A stretch of 6,581 bases of DNA from an uncultured Oscillospiraceae bacterium (lineage in GTDB: Bacteria; Bacillota; Clostridia; Oscillospirales; Acutalibacteraceae). The notes beneath the pieces were generated by a model. The model was not told the DNA's origin. It saw nothing but the letters and a program-made list of their open reading frames with translations, and did not search any database. The translations under genes and the position numbers were made by a program. The stretch covers positions 1 through 6,581 of the forward strand of contig CABVAD010000068.1 of assembly GCA_902496265.1 (NCBI GenBank), in the 5' to 3' direction. Shown here one piece after another: positions 1 to 6,048 of the stretch; the stretch's first letter is position 1; every line of letters starts with the position of its first letter.

Positions 1-1166
1 TCAAAAAAATCCGGAAAGCTTTTAGAAACCGCCTGAGCACCGTATATTTTACCGCCCGTCAAGGTACATAAAACCGCAAGTGACATAACGATTCTGTGGT
101 CATTGTGCCCGTTAAGCGGCAATTCGGGCGTTTTAAGATTACAGCCGTGAACGGTTATATCGTTATCGCCTATTTCTGTATGACAGCCGAATTTTAAAAG
201 CTCCTCCGCCATAGCCGCTCCTCTGTCGCTCTCCTTAATTTTAAGGCGGTGTGTCCCCGTAAAATGCGCGCCGTTGTTCGCCGCCGCCGCCGCCATAAGC
301 ACAGGCCCTAAATCGGGGCAGTCGGAAATATCAATTTCGGGGCAGCCGCGCACGATTTCGCCGAACAGCTTTTTGTAAACCGCGTCTCCCTGACAGGCAT
401 CCTTTTTAAGTCCCGATACCGCCACATTGCCGCCTAACGCGTTTAACGCGTCAAAAAACGCGGCGTTTGAATAATCGCCCTCGACCGTAAGCACTCTCGG
501 CTTATAGGTCTGATTCCCCTTAATATAAATCGTATGCTCGTCGGTACGGCTGATTCTTATACCGAAATCGGCGAGCGCCTTTACCGTCATTCCAAGGTAA
601 GACCCGCTTTCAAGCGCACCCGTAATATCGATAACGCTGTCATTAGGTAAGAGCGGCAGAGCGAACATAAGTCCGCTTATAAACTGGCTTGAAACGTCCC
701 CTCTGACGGAATATTTTCCCGCAATTAACCTGCCCTTTACGGTTACCGACTCCGCGCTCTGATTAAAATACATTCCCGCCGCATTACAAATGTCGGCGTA
801 TACCGAAAGGGAACGCTCCATAAGCCGTTTTGTTCCCGTAAGGGTGATTTCCCGGTCAAAAAGCAGACAAAGCGGAATTAAAAACCTTAGAGTACTGCCC
901 GATTCGTTGCAGAAAAGCTTACCGTTTTTTATCCCTTTTGCTATATTAATTCCGCCGATTCGTGCGGTATTTCCGATTATTTCAGCATTAGCGCCAAGAG
1001 ATGCAAGGCAGGAAAGGGTTGCCTTAATATCCTCAGAAAATCCGACTCCCTTTATCTCGCTTTCGGGCGACAGCGCCGCACAGATTAAATACCTGTGCGC
1101 CATACTTTTTGACGGCGGCGCTTGCACCCTGCCGAAAGCCTTGCTTTTATTAATAGTTACTACCAT
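1..1166 (-). CDS. aroA: EPSP synthase (3-phosphoshikimate 1-carboxyvinyltransferase), C-terminus outside window
   Basis: Transfers the enolpyruvyl group of PEP to shikimate 3-phosphate, step six. I read 388 residues from the ATG at 1166 to the left edge; the family is about 425-430 long, so roughly the last 40 are missing. Visible landmarks are PPSKSMAHR with K20 and R25 (E. coli K22 and R27), the PEP loop NESGSTLR (87-94) with G90 and R94 (E. coli G96 and R100), R118, SSQF (159-162), catalytic D285 in CPDLGP (E. coli D313), KESDR (311-315), NDHR (355-358) and KSFPDFF (382-388), whose Lys matches K411. The loop has Ser at the position of E. coli T97 and Phe at P101. An in-frame TAA directly before the ATG fixes the start. 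The first 17 nt overlap aroQ. The ribosome binding site is unusual: AAAGGAG is 19 nt away, while a poorer GGGG has normal 9-nt spacing. Confidence 0.97.
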   Translation of the reverse strand, partial: MVVTINKSKAFGRVQAPPSKSMAHRYLICAALSPESEIKGVGFSEDIKATLSCLASLGANAEIIGNTARIGGINIAKGIKNGKLFCNESGSTLRFLIPLCLLFDREITLTGTKRLMERSLSVYADICNAAGMYFNQSAESVTVKGRLIAGKYSVRGDVSSQFISGLMFALPLLPNDSVIDITGALESGSYLGMTVKALADFGIRISRTDEHTIYIKGNQTYKPRVLTVEGDYSNAAFFDALNALGGNVAVSGLKKDACQGDAVYKKLFGEIVRGCPEIDISDCPDLGPVLMAAAAANNGAHFTGTHRLKIKESDRGAAMAEELLKFGCHTEIGDNDITVHGCNLKTPELPLNGHNDHRIVMSLAVLCTLTGGKIYGAQAVSKSFPDFF

Positions 1167-1605
1167 TTAAATTTTCCCCGTAATTCTCCTTTAAAAATTC
1201 CATCGCTTCGGTATAGCCCTTTATTCCGTGACCGCAGATTGTTTTGACGCAAGCGGCACGAATGTAGCTTACCTGCCTGAAGTCCTCGCGGCTCGCAACG
1301 TCCGAGATATGCACCTCGACCGTCGGTATCGAGACCGCCTTTACAGCGTCAAGCAGGGCGATACTCGTATGGGTGTACGCTCCCGGATTAATAACAATAC
1401 CGTCAAAAACGCCGTACGCCGCCTGAATTTCGTCAACCAGCGCCCCCTCGTGATTGGACTGAAATAGCTTTACCTCAATACCGTTTTCCTTAGCAAAGCT
1501 TTTTACGGTTTCACAAAGGGTATTAAAATTATCCTTGCCGTAAATCCCGGGCTCTCTTATACCTAACATATTAATATTAGGTCCGTTAATCACCAAAATT
1601 TTCAT
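1150..1605 (-). CDS. aroQ: Type II 3-dehydroquinate dehydratase
   Basis: Dehydrates 3-dehydroquinate to 3-dehydroshikimate, step three of the pathway, by the type II (anti-elimination) mechanism; the family forms dodecamers. At 151 residues it has the normal length. The N-terminal NGPNINMLGIREPGIYG (7-23) includes N12 and the catalytic loop residues R17 and Y22. NPGAYTHTS (73-81) supplies N73 and H79, and EVHISDVASREDF (97-109) supplies H99 and R106. It is unrelated to the AroQ-fold chorismate mutase in pheA despite the shared letters in the name. The ATG lies within the last 20 nt of aroE-aroK. An in-frame TAA immediately precedes it, so no longer ATG start exists, and AAGAGG lies 9 nt upstream. 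The 3' end overlaps aroA by 17 nt. No type I (aroD) enzyme is visible. Confidence 0.97.
   Translation of the reverse strand: MKILVINGPNINMLGIREPGIYGKDNFNTLCETVKSFAKENGIEVKLFQSNHEGALVDEIQAAYGVFDGIVINPGAYTHTSIALLDAVKAVSIPTVEVHISDVASREDFRQVSYIRAACVKTICGHGIKGYTEAMEFLKENYGENLNGSNY
1176..1192 (-). promoter_or_regulatory. Ribosome binding region of aroA
   Basis: Within the end of aroQ, AAAGGAG (1192-1186) is a strong Shine-Dalgarno sequence but lies 19 nt from the aroA ATG, with no ATG, GTG or TTG at a suitable distance. GGGG (1179-1176) has a 9-nt spacer but pairs less well. Which one ribosomes use, or whether coupling to aroQ dominates, cannot be told from sequence. Confidence 0.45.
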
Positions 1606-2839
1606 TTAAGAAAACCTCTTTCACCGCGTTAATATTTTCGCTTAAATTCTTTACCGCCTTAATTTCCGCCTGTGCGGAGGATTTGTAAATACCGTATCTT
1701 TCCTTATAACGCTTTATGAGAAGCTCTCTGTTAGAGGAAAGCGGGCGGTCGTCAGTTGTCACTAAATCGTCTATCGGGCGATCGATAAATACTGTAATTC
1801 CGTTTTCCTTTAAAAGGGCAACATTGTCACGGTTTAAGACCGCGCCGCCGCCCGTGGCTATTACCGCCGACTGCAAAGCCGCAACCTCTTTTATAACCGC
1901 CGATTCGATTTCGCGGAATTTTTCCTCGCCGAATTTTTTAAATATTTCGGGGATTAACATTCCGGTTTTCCTTACAATTTCGTCGTCGGTGTCGATAAAT
2001 TTCTTTTTGGTTTCCATTGCGACCGCTTTTCCTATCGTTGTCTTGCCGCACCCGGGCATACCGATTAAAACGATATTTCTTTTATCGAGAAGTATCGATT
2101 TATAAACGCTGTCCGTAAGGCTTTGAGATATAGAATTTCCCGTAAATTTTTCCGAGGCGTAAACCGCTTGGGCTACCAGCATATAAAGCCCGCCTGCCGC
2201 GTTTATTCCCATTTCGCGCGCCTTTGTTACAAGGGCTGAAGAAAGAGGATTGTAAACCGCGTCGGTCACAGAATAGAGATTCGGAAAAAGGGATAAATCA
2301 ATCGCGATCTGACCGATATTCGGGTACATTCCGCAGGGCGTGGTGTTGATAATCGCACCCGCGTCGGTGTGGTGTGCAAGCGCATAACCGTATGTAACCG
2401 CGCCGTCATTACCGTTTCGGGATACCCTCAATACTTCACTTGCCCCAAGGCTTTCAGCTACCGCCGCCGCGGTTTTAGATGTGCCGCCGCTGCCTAATAC
2501 CAAAACCTTTTTGTTTTTTAAATCCGCGCCCTGTCTTTTTATCAGCGCCCGCATACCCTCGTAATCTGTGTTGTAGCCGTAAAGCCTGCCGCCCTTATTT
2601 ACAATAGTGTTTACCGCGCCGATTTTCTTTGCTGTATCGCTTATTTCATAAAGGTAGGGAATCACCGCCTGCTTATAGGGAATCGTGACATTTATCGCCT
2701 TAAAATCAGCGGCTTTCATAAAGGAATCAAGGTCCCTAGCTTCGATTTCCTTCAGCTCATAGCTATAATCGGCAATTTTAGAATGAATTATTTTTGAAAA
2801 GCTGTGGGTCAGCCTTTCGCCTATGCAACCGTATTCCAT
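1586..2839 (-). CDS. aroE-aroK: Bifunctional shikimate dehydrogenase - shikimate kinase (AroE-AroK fusion)
   Basis: One continuous 417-residue protein that should perform two consecutive steps: NADPH reduction of 3-dehydroshikimate to shikimate, then ATP phosphorylation to shikimate 3-phosphate. Residues 1-250 are AroE: HSFSK with S13 and S15 for substrate binding, NVTIPYK with catalytic K56, GAVNT (74-78), YNTD with catalytic D92, the dinucleotide loop GSGGTSK (116-122), SR at 140-141 for the NADP phosphate, NTTPCGM (165-171), and GGLYMLVAQ with Q224. Residues 253-417 are AroK: Walker A GMPGCGKTT (260-268), DTDDE (283-287) with shikimate-binding D285, EKFREIE with R309, TGGGAV (329-334), the LID DRPL (364-367) and R381. 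Both halves are near full length with almost no linker. The ATG at 2839 is chosen because it shares a base with the aroC stop and starts at the natural AroE N-terminus. An in-frame ATG 48 nt upstream would only add residues inside aroC. No clear Shine-Dalgarno precedes the start, so reinitiation after aroC is likely. Confidence 0.95.
   Translation of the reverse strand: MEYGCIGERLTHSFSKIIHSKIADYSYELKEIEARDLDSFMKAADFKAINVTIPYKQAVIPYLYEISDTAKKIGAVNTIVNKGGRLYGYNTDYEGMRALIKRQGADLKNKKVLVLGSGGTSKTAAAVAESLGASEVLRVSRNGNDGAVTYGYALAHHTDAGAIINTTPCGMYPNIGQIAIDLSLFPNLYSVTDAVYNPLSSALVTKAREMGINAAGGLYMLVAQAVYASEKFTGNSISQSLTDSVYKSILLDKRNIVLIGMPGCGKTTIGKAVAMETKKKFIDTDDEIVRKTGMLIPEIFKKFGEEKFREIESAVIKEVAALQSAVIATGGGAVLNRDNVALLKENGITVFIDRPIDDLVTTDDRPLSSNRELLIKRYKERYGIYKSSAQAEIKAVKNLSENINAVKEVFLNENFGD
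1615..1620 (-). promoter_or_regulatory. Ribosome binding site of aroQ
   Basis: AAGAGG on the minus strand inside the end of aroE-aroK, 9 nt before the aroQ ATG at 1605. An in-frame TAA directly before that ATG makes this the earliest possible start. Confidence 0.7.
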
Positions 2840-2841
2840 TA
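2837..2841 (-). other. TAATG stop-start junction between aroC and aroE-aroK
   Basis: The aroC TAA (2841-2839) and the fusion ATG (2839-2837) share one A. The bases before it read GGACTGGTTAGCAAAA, with no AGGAG-like match at usual spacing. This arrangement is typical of termination-reinitiation. It also decides the start of aroE-aroK against the longer in-frame ATG at 2887. Confidence 0.85.
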
Positions 2842-3930
2842 TTTTGCTAACCAGTCCGTTCCGAAGCGTTCGCTTAATATGTCGCATAAAACCACGGCGG
2901 TTATGCTGTCAATAACCACTCTCGCCCTATGCACAATACAGGGGTCGTGCCTGCCCCCTGCCAAAAAATTCACATTTTCGCCCTTTATAAAATCTACCGT
3001 CTGCTGTTCCTTATGGATTGTAGAGGTCGGCTTTACCGCACAGCGGAAAATAACGGGCATACCGTTTGTGATACCGCCGTTTATGCCGCCGTTATTGTTT
3101 GAAAGAGTCTTAATTTCCCCGTTCTTAATTCTTATCGGGTCGTTTGCTTCGCTCCCCCGCATATCAGAAAGTGCAAAGCCGCCGCCGAACTCAACCCCTT
3201 TAATGGCGGGAATACCGAACAGCGCGCGGGAAAGCTTGCTTTCAATACTGTCAAACCACGGCTCGCCTACCCCCGCGGACAGACCGATTACTGCCGTTTC
3301 AAGCACGCCGCCTACGCTGTCGCCGTCGGTTCTGGCGGCATTTACCGCCGCGGTCATACCTGTTTCGGCATTACGCTCCAGCACCGCGAAAATCTTGTTA
3401 TTTACCGACTCAATATCCTCTTTGAAATTTACAAATCCGCGGTCTTTTACCCCCGCAAGGCGGGAAATATGCGTGCCTACATATATTCCTTTAGCCTTAA
3501 GGGCAGAAATCGCAATTGCCCCCGCCGCTACTATTCCCGCGGTAATTCTTCCGCTGAAATGACCGCCGCCGCGGTAATCCTCAAAGCCGTGGTATTTCTC
3601 GTAAGCCGTATAATCCGCGTGACCAGGGCGCGCCTTGCTCCTTATTTCGCTGTAATCCTTTGACTTTGTGTTGACATTGGGTATTACAATGCAGATAGGC
3701 GTTCCTGTGGTTTTACCCTCAAAAACTCCGCTTTCTATAACAAAATTATCGGGTTCGACTCTCGGAGTCGAAATATCCCCGAAGGGTCGGCGAAGCGTTA
3801 ACTGTGAGCGGATAAATTCCTCGTCAACCGTAATCCCGGGCGCTAAGCCGTCCAGCACCGCGCCGACAGCCGCTCCGTGGCTTTCGCCGAAGACGGTCAG
3901 CGCTACAGAGGTTCCTATGGTGTTTTTCAT
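2839..3930 (-). CDS. aroC: Chorismate synthase
   Basis: Performs the seventh and last shikimate-pathway step, removing phosphate from EPSP to give chorismate; the family needs reduced FMN. The 363 residues carry all three family signatures: FGESHG (14-19, with the active-site H18) leading into GAVLDGLAPG; then RRPFGDISTPR (47-57), RPGHADY (101-107, with the second catalytic H104) and YRGGGHFSGR (119-128); and near the end GGRHDPC (325-331). GGGHFSGR, where enterobacteria have GGGRSSAR, is the form I associate with Firmicutes. The ATG overlaps the aroB stop as ATGA, and AAGGAG sits 8 nt upstream, the best ribosome binding site in the window. The stop codon shares its last base with the aroE-aroK start (TAATG). 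No flavin reductase domain is attached, so this should be the monofunctional bacterial type that takes reduced flavin from elsewhere. Confidence 0.98.
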   Translation of the reverse strand: MKNTIGTSVALTVFGESHGAAVGAVLDGLAPGITVDEEFIRSQLTLRRPFGDISTPRVEPDNFVIESGVFEGKTTGTPICIVIPNVNTKSKDYSEIRSKARPGHADYTAYEKYHGFEDYRGGGHFSGRITAGIVAAGAIAISALKAKGIYVGTHISRLAGVKDRGFVNFKEDIESVNNKIFAVLERNAETGMTAAVNAARTDGDSVGGVLETAVIGLSAGVGEPWFDSIESKLSRALFGIPAIKGVEFGGGFALSDMRGSEANDPIRIKNGEIKTLSNNNGGINGGITNGMPVIFRCAVKPTSTIHKEQQTVDFIKGENVNFLAGGRHDPCIVHRARVVIDSITAVVLCDILSERFGTDWLAK

Positions 3931-4937
3931 TTGAAGTTCTCCTTAATTTCCTTTGCAAAATCATCAAAGGGCATTTCACGCATTTCAAACTTTCCTATCT
4001 CGGGTACGAAAATCACGGTTATCAGGTCGCCCATAAGCTTTTTATCGTGCCGCATAGCCGATATTATTTTTTCGGTCTCAAAGTCGGTGCTTGTGGGCAG
4101 ATCAAGCTTTTTAAGCACCGGGATGAGCCGCTCTCTTACGCTTTCCGAACACATAGGAATCATACCAAGCGCCACACATTCGCCGTGATAGAGGTTTTCC
4201 ATACCGTTTTCGCTCTCAATAGCGTGGGCTAAGGTGTGACCGAAATTAAGAATTTTGCGAAGCCCGCCCTCTTTTTCGTCCTGCTCGACAACGTCTCTCT
4301 TTATTTTAAGTGAGCGCTCGATTATAAGGTCGATATTTTCTGGTATGTTCTCTTCTTCAAAAATTCGGAACAGCTCCTTATCAGAGGTAAGGGACATTTT
4401 GACCGATTCGGCAAGTCCGTTTGAAATCTGCCTGTCGGGCAGGGTTTTAAGGGTATCGGAATCGATAATAACCGCTTTCGGCGGATAAAACGCGCCCACA
4501 AGGTTTTTATACCCCGAAAAATCAATCGCAACCTTGCCGCCGACAGAGGAATCTACCTGTGACAAAACGGTGGTGGGGATATTGTAAAAATCAATACCGC
4601 GCATATAGCTTGCCGCGGCAAAGCCCGCCATATCGCCGACCACCCCGCCGCCGACCGCTACTACGCAGTCGCTCCTTGTAAAGCCGTTCTCTACCATTTG
4701 CGAAAGCAGATATTTATATGTATCAAAGCATTTTGACGGCTCGCCCTCTTTTACCGTTACTATAACGGGGGTCTTTGATTGTCCGGACACCGTCTTTGCA
4801 TATTCTGAGGGAACTCCGCTGTCGGTCACAATGAAGACTCGGCGGTTTAAATTAAGGTATTCCCCTGCCCTTTTAAGCGCGCCGCGCTCAAGATAGATGT
4901 TATACTGACCTGTTGAAGTTTTAACAGGAATTATCAT
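3927..4937 (-). CDS. aroB: 3-dehydroquinate synthase
   Basis: Converts DAHP to 3-dehydroquinate, the second shikimate-pathway step, using NAD+ and a divalent metal. The 336 residues show the NAD-binding GGGVVGDMAGFAAA (96-109), then YMRGI with R113, PTTVLSQVDSSVGGK (121-135) ending in an active-site Lys, and KNLVGAF (144-150). The metal ligands are E177 in GLAES, H234 in NFGHTLAHAIE and H251 in HGECVALGM. R227, N231 and H238 match R264, N268 and H275 of the E. coli enzyme, and the late DKK (298-300) is present. It is somewhat shorter than the roughly 360 residues of E. coli AroB, but no motif is missing. The ATG overlaps the pheA stop (ATGA). Upstream AAGGGTGA with a 6-nt spacer, or GAGG with a 4-nt spacer, gives a modest ribosome binding site, so coupling to pheA translation is likely. 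The stop overlaps aroC in the same way. Confidence 0.97.
   Translation of the reverse strand: MIIPVKTSTGQYNIYLERGALKRAGEYLNLNRRVFIVTDSGVPSEYAKTVSGQSKTPVIVTVKEGEPSKCFDTYKYLLSQMVENGFTRSDCVVAVGGGVVGDMAGFAAASYMRGIDFYNIPTTVLSQVDSSVGGKVAIDFSGYKNLVGAFYPPKAVIIDSDTLKTLPDRQISNGLAESVKMSLTSDKELFRIFEEENIPENIDLIIERSLKIKRDVVEQDEKEGGLRKILNFGHTLAHAIESENGMENLYHGECVALGMIPMCSESVRERLIPVLKKLDLPTSTDFETEKIISAMRHDKKLMGDLITVIFVPEIGKFEMREMPFDDFAKEIKENFK
3939..3944 (-). promoter_or_regulatory. Ribosome binding site of aroC
   Basis: AAGGAG on the minus strand, inside the 3' end of aroB, 8 nt before the aroC ATG at 3930. Sequence and spacing are near ideal, so aroC can recruit ribosomes directly as well as by coupling to aroB. 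Confidence 0.85.
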
Positions 4938-6037
4938 TCGTCCTCACCCTTTAAAATTACTTCTCTTTCAAAGCTTCCCGCAACCCTTACGGTACTGCAC
5001 TTTTCATTAAGCTCCTTAAGCATTTTTCTGCCCTTTTCGCTGTTAATATTTCCCTCGCCCTCGGCGTAGAAATAATAGCTCCAGATAAGCTCCTTTGTGG
5101 GGCGGGATTTTAAGGCGCGCAGGTTAAAGCCGTATTTTCCTACGGTATTTATCGCTTCACCCAATGCCCCCGCCTCGTTGGATACCGTAAAGAGCATTAT
5201 AAACTGATTATCAGCATTAGTGGGGGTTTTCGGCGTTTTTGAGAATACCGCAAAGCGGGTGGTGTTACTGCCGCTCTCATTAATATGCGCCTCTAACTTT
5301 TTTAGCCCGAAAATCTTTGCCGCCTCGCTACTGCCTATCGCCGCGGTGTCGTGCCTGCCCGCTTCGGCGACCTGCTTTGCCGCGACCGCGGTGTTTACCG
5401 CCTCGACAGGCTCAAAGCCGTGTTCTCTTATGTACTTAGCGCATTGACCCAGCGCCTGCGGGTGGCTTATAACTTTTTTTACCTCGTCCATTGTCGTTCC
5501 CTTAACGGCAAGCAGATTTTGCACAACCTCAATATCATAAATTCCGTTAATATAAAGCGTGCCGAAAAAGGTCAGGTCCATAACCTGTACGACGTCGCCG
5601 TTGTGGCTGTTTTCAATAGGCAGTACCGCGCAATCGCACTCGCCGTTTACAACCGAATCGTAAGCCGCCTTGAAATCGGCATACGGAACCGCCTTAGCAT
5701 CGGGGAAAATACGCTTTGCGGCAATATTCGCAAACGCCCCCTCCACCCCGCTGTAGGCGACGCGCATACCCTCAAGCAGTCTGTGCTGATAGGCTTTTGA
5801 AATGTCCATATTGCTCTGCAAAAAGCTTACAAAATAGGGCTTCAGGGTTTCGTTATCAATAAGCTCGGAATTGCGTTTTATAACCTCCGCCTCGCGGGCG
5901 GAATCGGTGACCCTGACGCCGTTCGCCTTTTTGTACTCGGCGACCGATTTAACCGCCGCCATACGCTTTTTAAAAAGCTGTGCCATTTCCCTGTCTATCT
6001 CGTTTATTTGCTGTCTTGCCTTTTCTAAATCTGTCAT
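4934..6037 (-). CDS. pheA: Bifunctional chorismate mutase / prephenate dehydratase (P-protein) with ACT domain
   Basis: A cytosolic enzyme of 367 residues that rearranges chorismate to prephenate and then dehydrates and decarboxylates it to phenylpyruvate. Residues 1-88 form an AroQ-fold chorismate mutase: R8, R25, K36, D45, R48 and E49 match R11, R28, K39, D48, R51 and E52 of the E. coli enzyme at a constant offset of three, and Q84 probably matches Q88. Residues 91-265 are the prephenate dehydratase, with VAYSGVEGAF, PIENS (140-144), SHPQALGQC (191-199) and the catalytic NTTRF (258-262). Residues 278-360 are an ACT domain with AGALGEAIN (289-297) and KSRP (310-313), so feedback inhibition by phenylalanine is expected. 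The Lys replaces the Glu of the usual ESRP motif. The start is supported by CGGAG 6 nt upstream. The stop overlaps the aroB start as ATGA. Length and domain order match the usual P-protein. Confidence 0.97.
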   Translation of the reverse strand: MTDLEKARQQINEIDREMAQLFKKRMAAVKSVAEYKKANGVRVTDSAREAEVIKRNSELIDNETLKPYFVSFLQSNMDISKAYQHRLLEGMRVAYSGVEGAFANIAAKRIFPDAKAVPYADFKAAYDSVVNGECDCAVLPIENSHNGDVVQVMDLTFFGTLYINGIYDIEVVQNLLAVKGTTMDEVKKVISHPQALGQCAKYIREHGFEPVEAVNTAVAAKQVAEAGRHDTAAIGSSEAAKIFGLKKLEAHINESGSNTTRFAVFSKTPKTPTNADNQFIMLFTVSNEAGALGEAINTVGKYGFNLRALKSRPTKELIWSYYFYAEGEGNINSEKGRKMLKELNEKCSTVRVAGSFEREVILKGEDE

Positions 6038-6043
6038 AACCGT

Positions 6044-6048
6044 CTCCG
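6044..6048 (-). promoter_or_regulatory. Ribosome binding site of pheA
   Basis: CGGAG on the minus strand, 6 nt before the ATG at 6037. It fills nearly half of the 11-nt gap behind the aminotransferase stop and supports the chosen pheA start. Confidence 0.75.

Noticed and set aside
279..294. Run of five GCG triplets as a possible slippage site
   Set aside because: It encodes five Ala in AroA (292-296). It is short, and length changes would be in frame; nothing suggests phase variation.
2840..2887. Upstream ATG adding 16 residues to AroE
   Set aside because: The extension would lie wholly in the aroC 3' end, has no ribosome binding site, and precedes the natural AroE N-terminus, whereas the ATG at 2839 forms a TAATG junction.
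2804..3562. A 252-codon open frame on the plus strand opposite aroC and the start of aroE-aroK
   Set aside because: It is antisense to strongly conserved coding sequence and its translation resembles no family I know. It is best explained by the base composition of the genes it mirrors. The other plus-strand frames (for example 790-1170, 1716-2105, 5351-5800) fall for the same reason.
4085..4120. Inverted repeat CGGTGCTT / AAGCACCG with a 20-nt loop inside aroB
   Set aside because: The loop is long, the position is mid-gene, there is no U-run and no link to a gene boundary; it fits chance.
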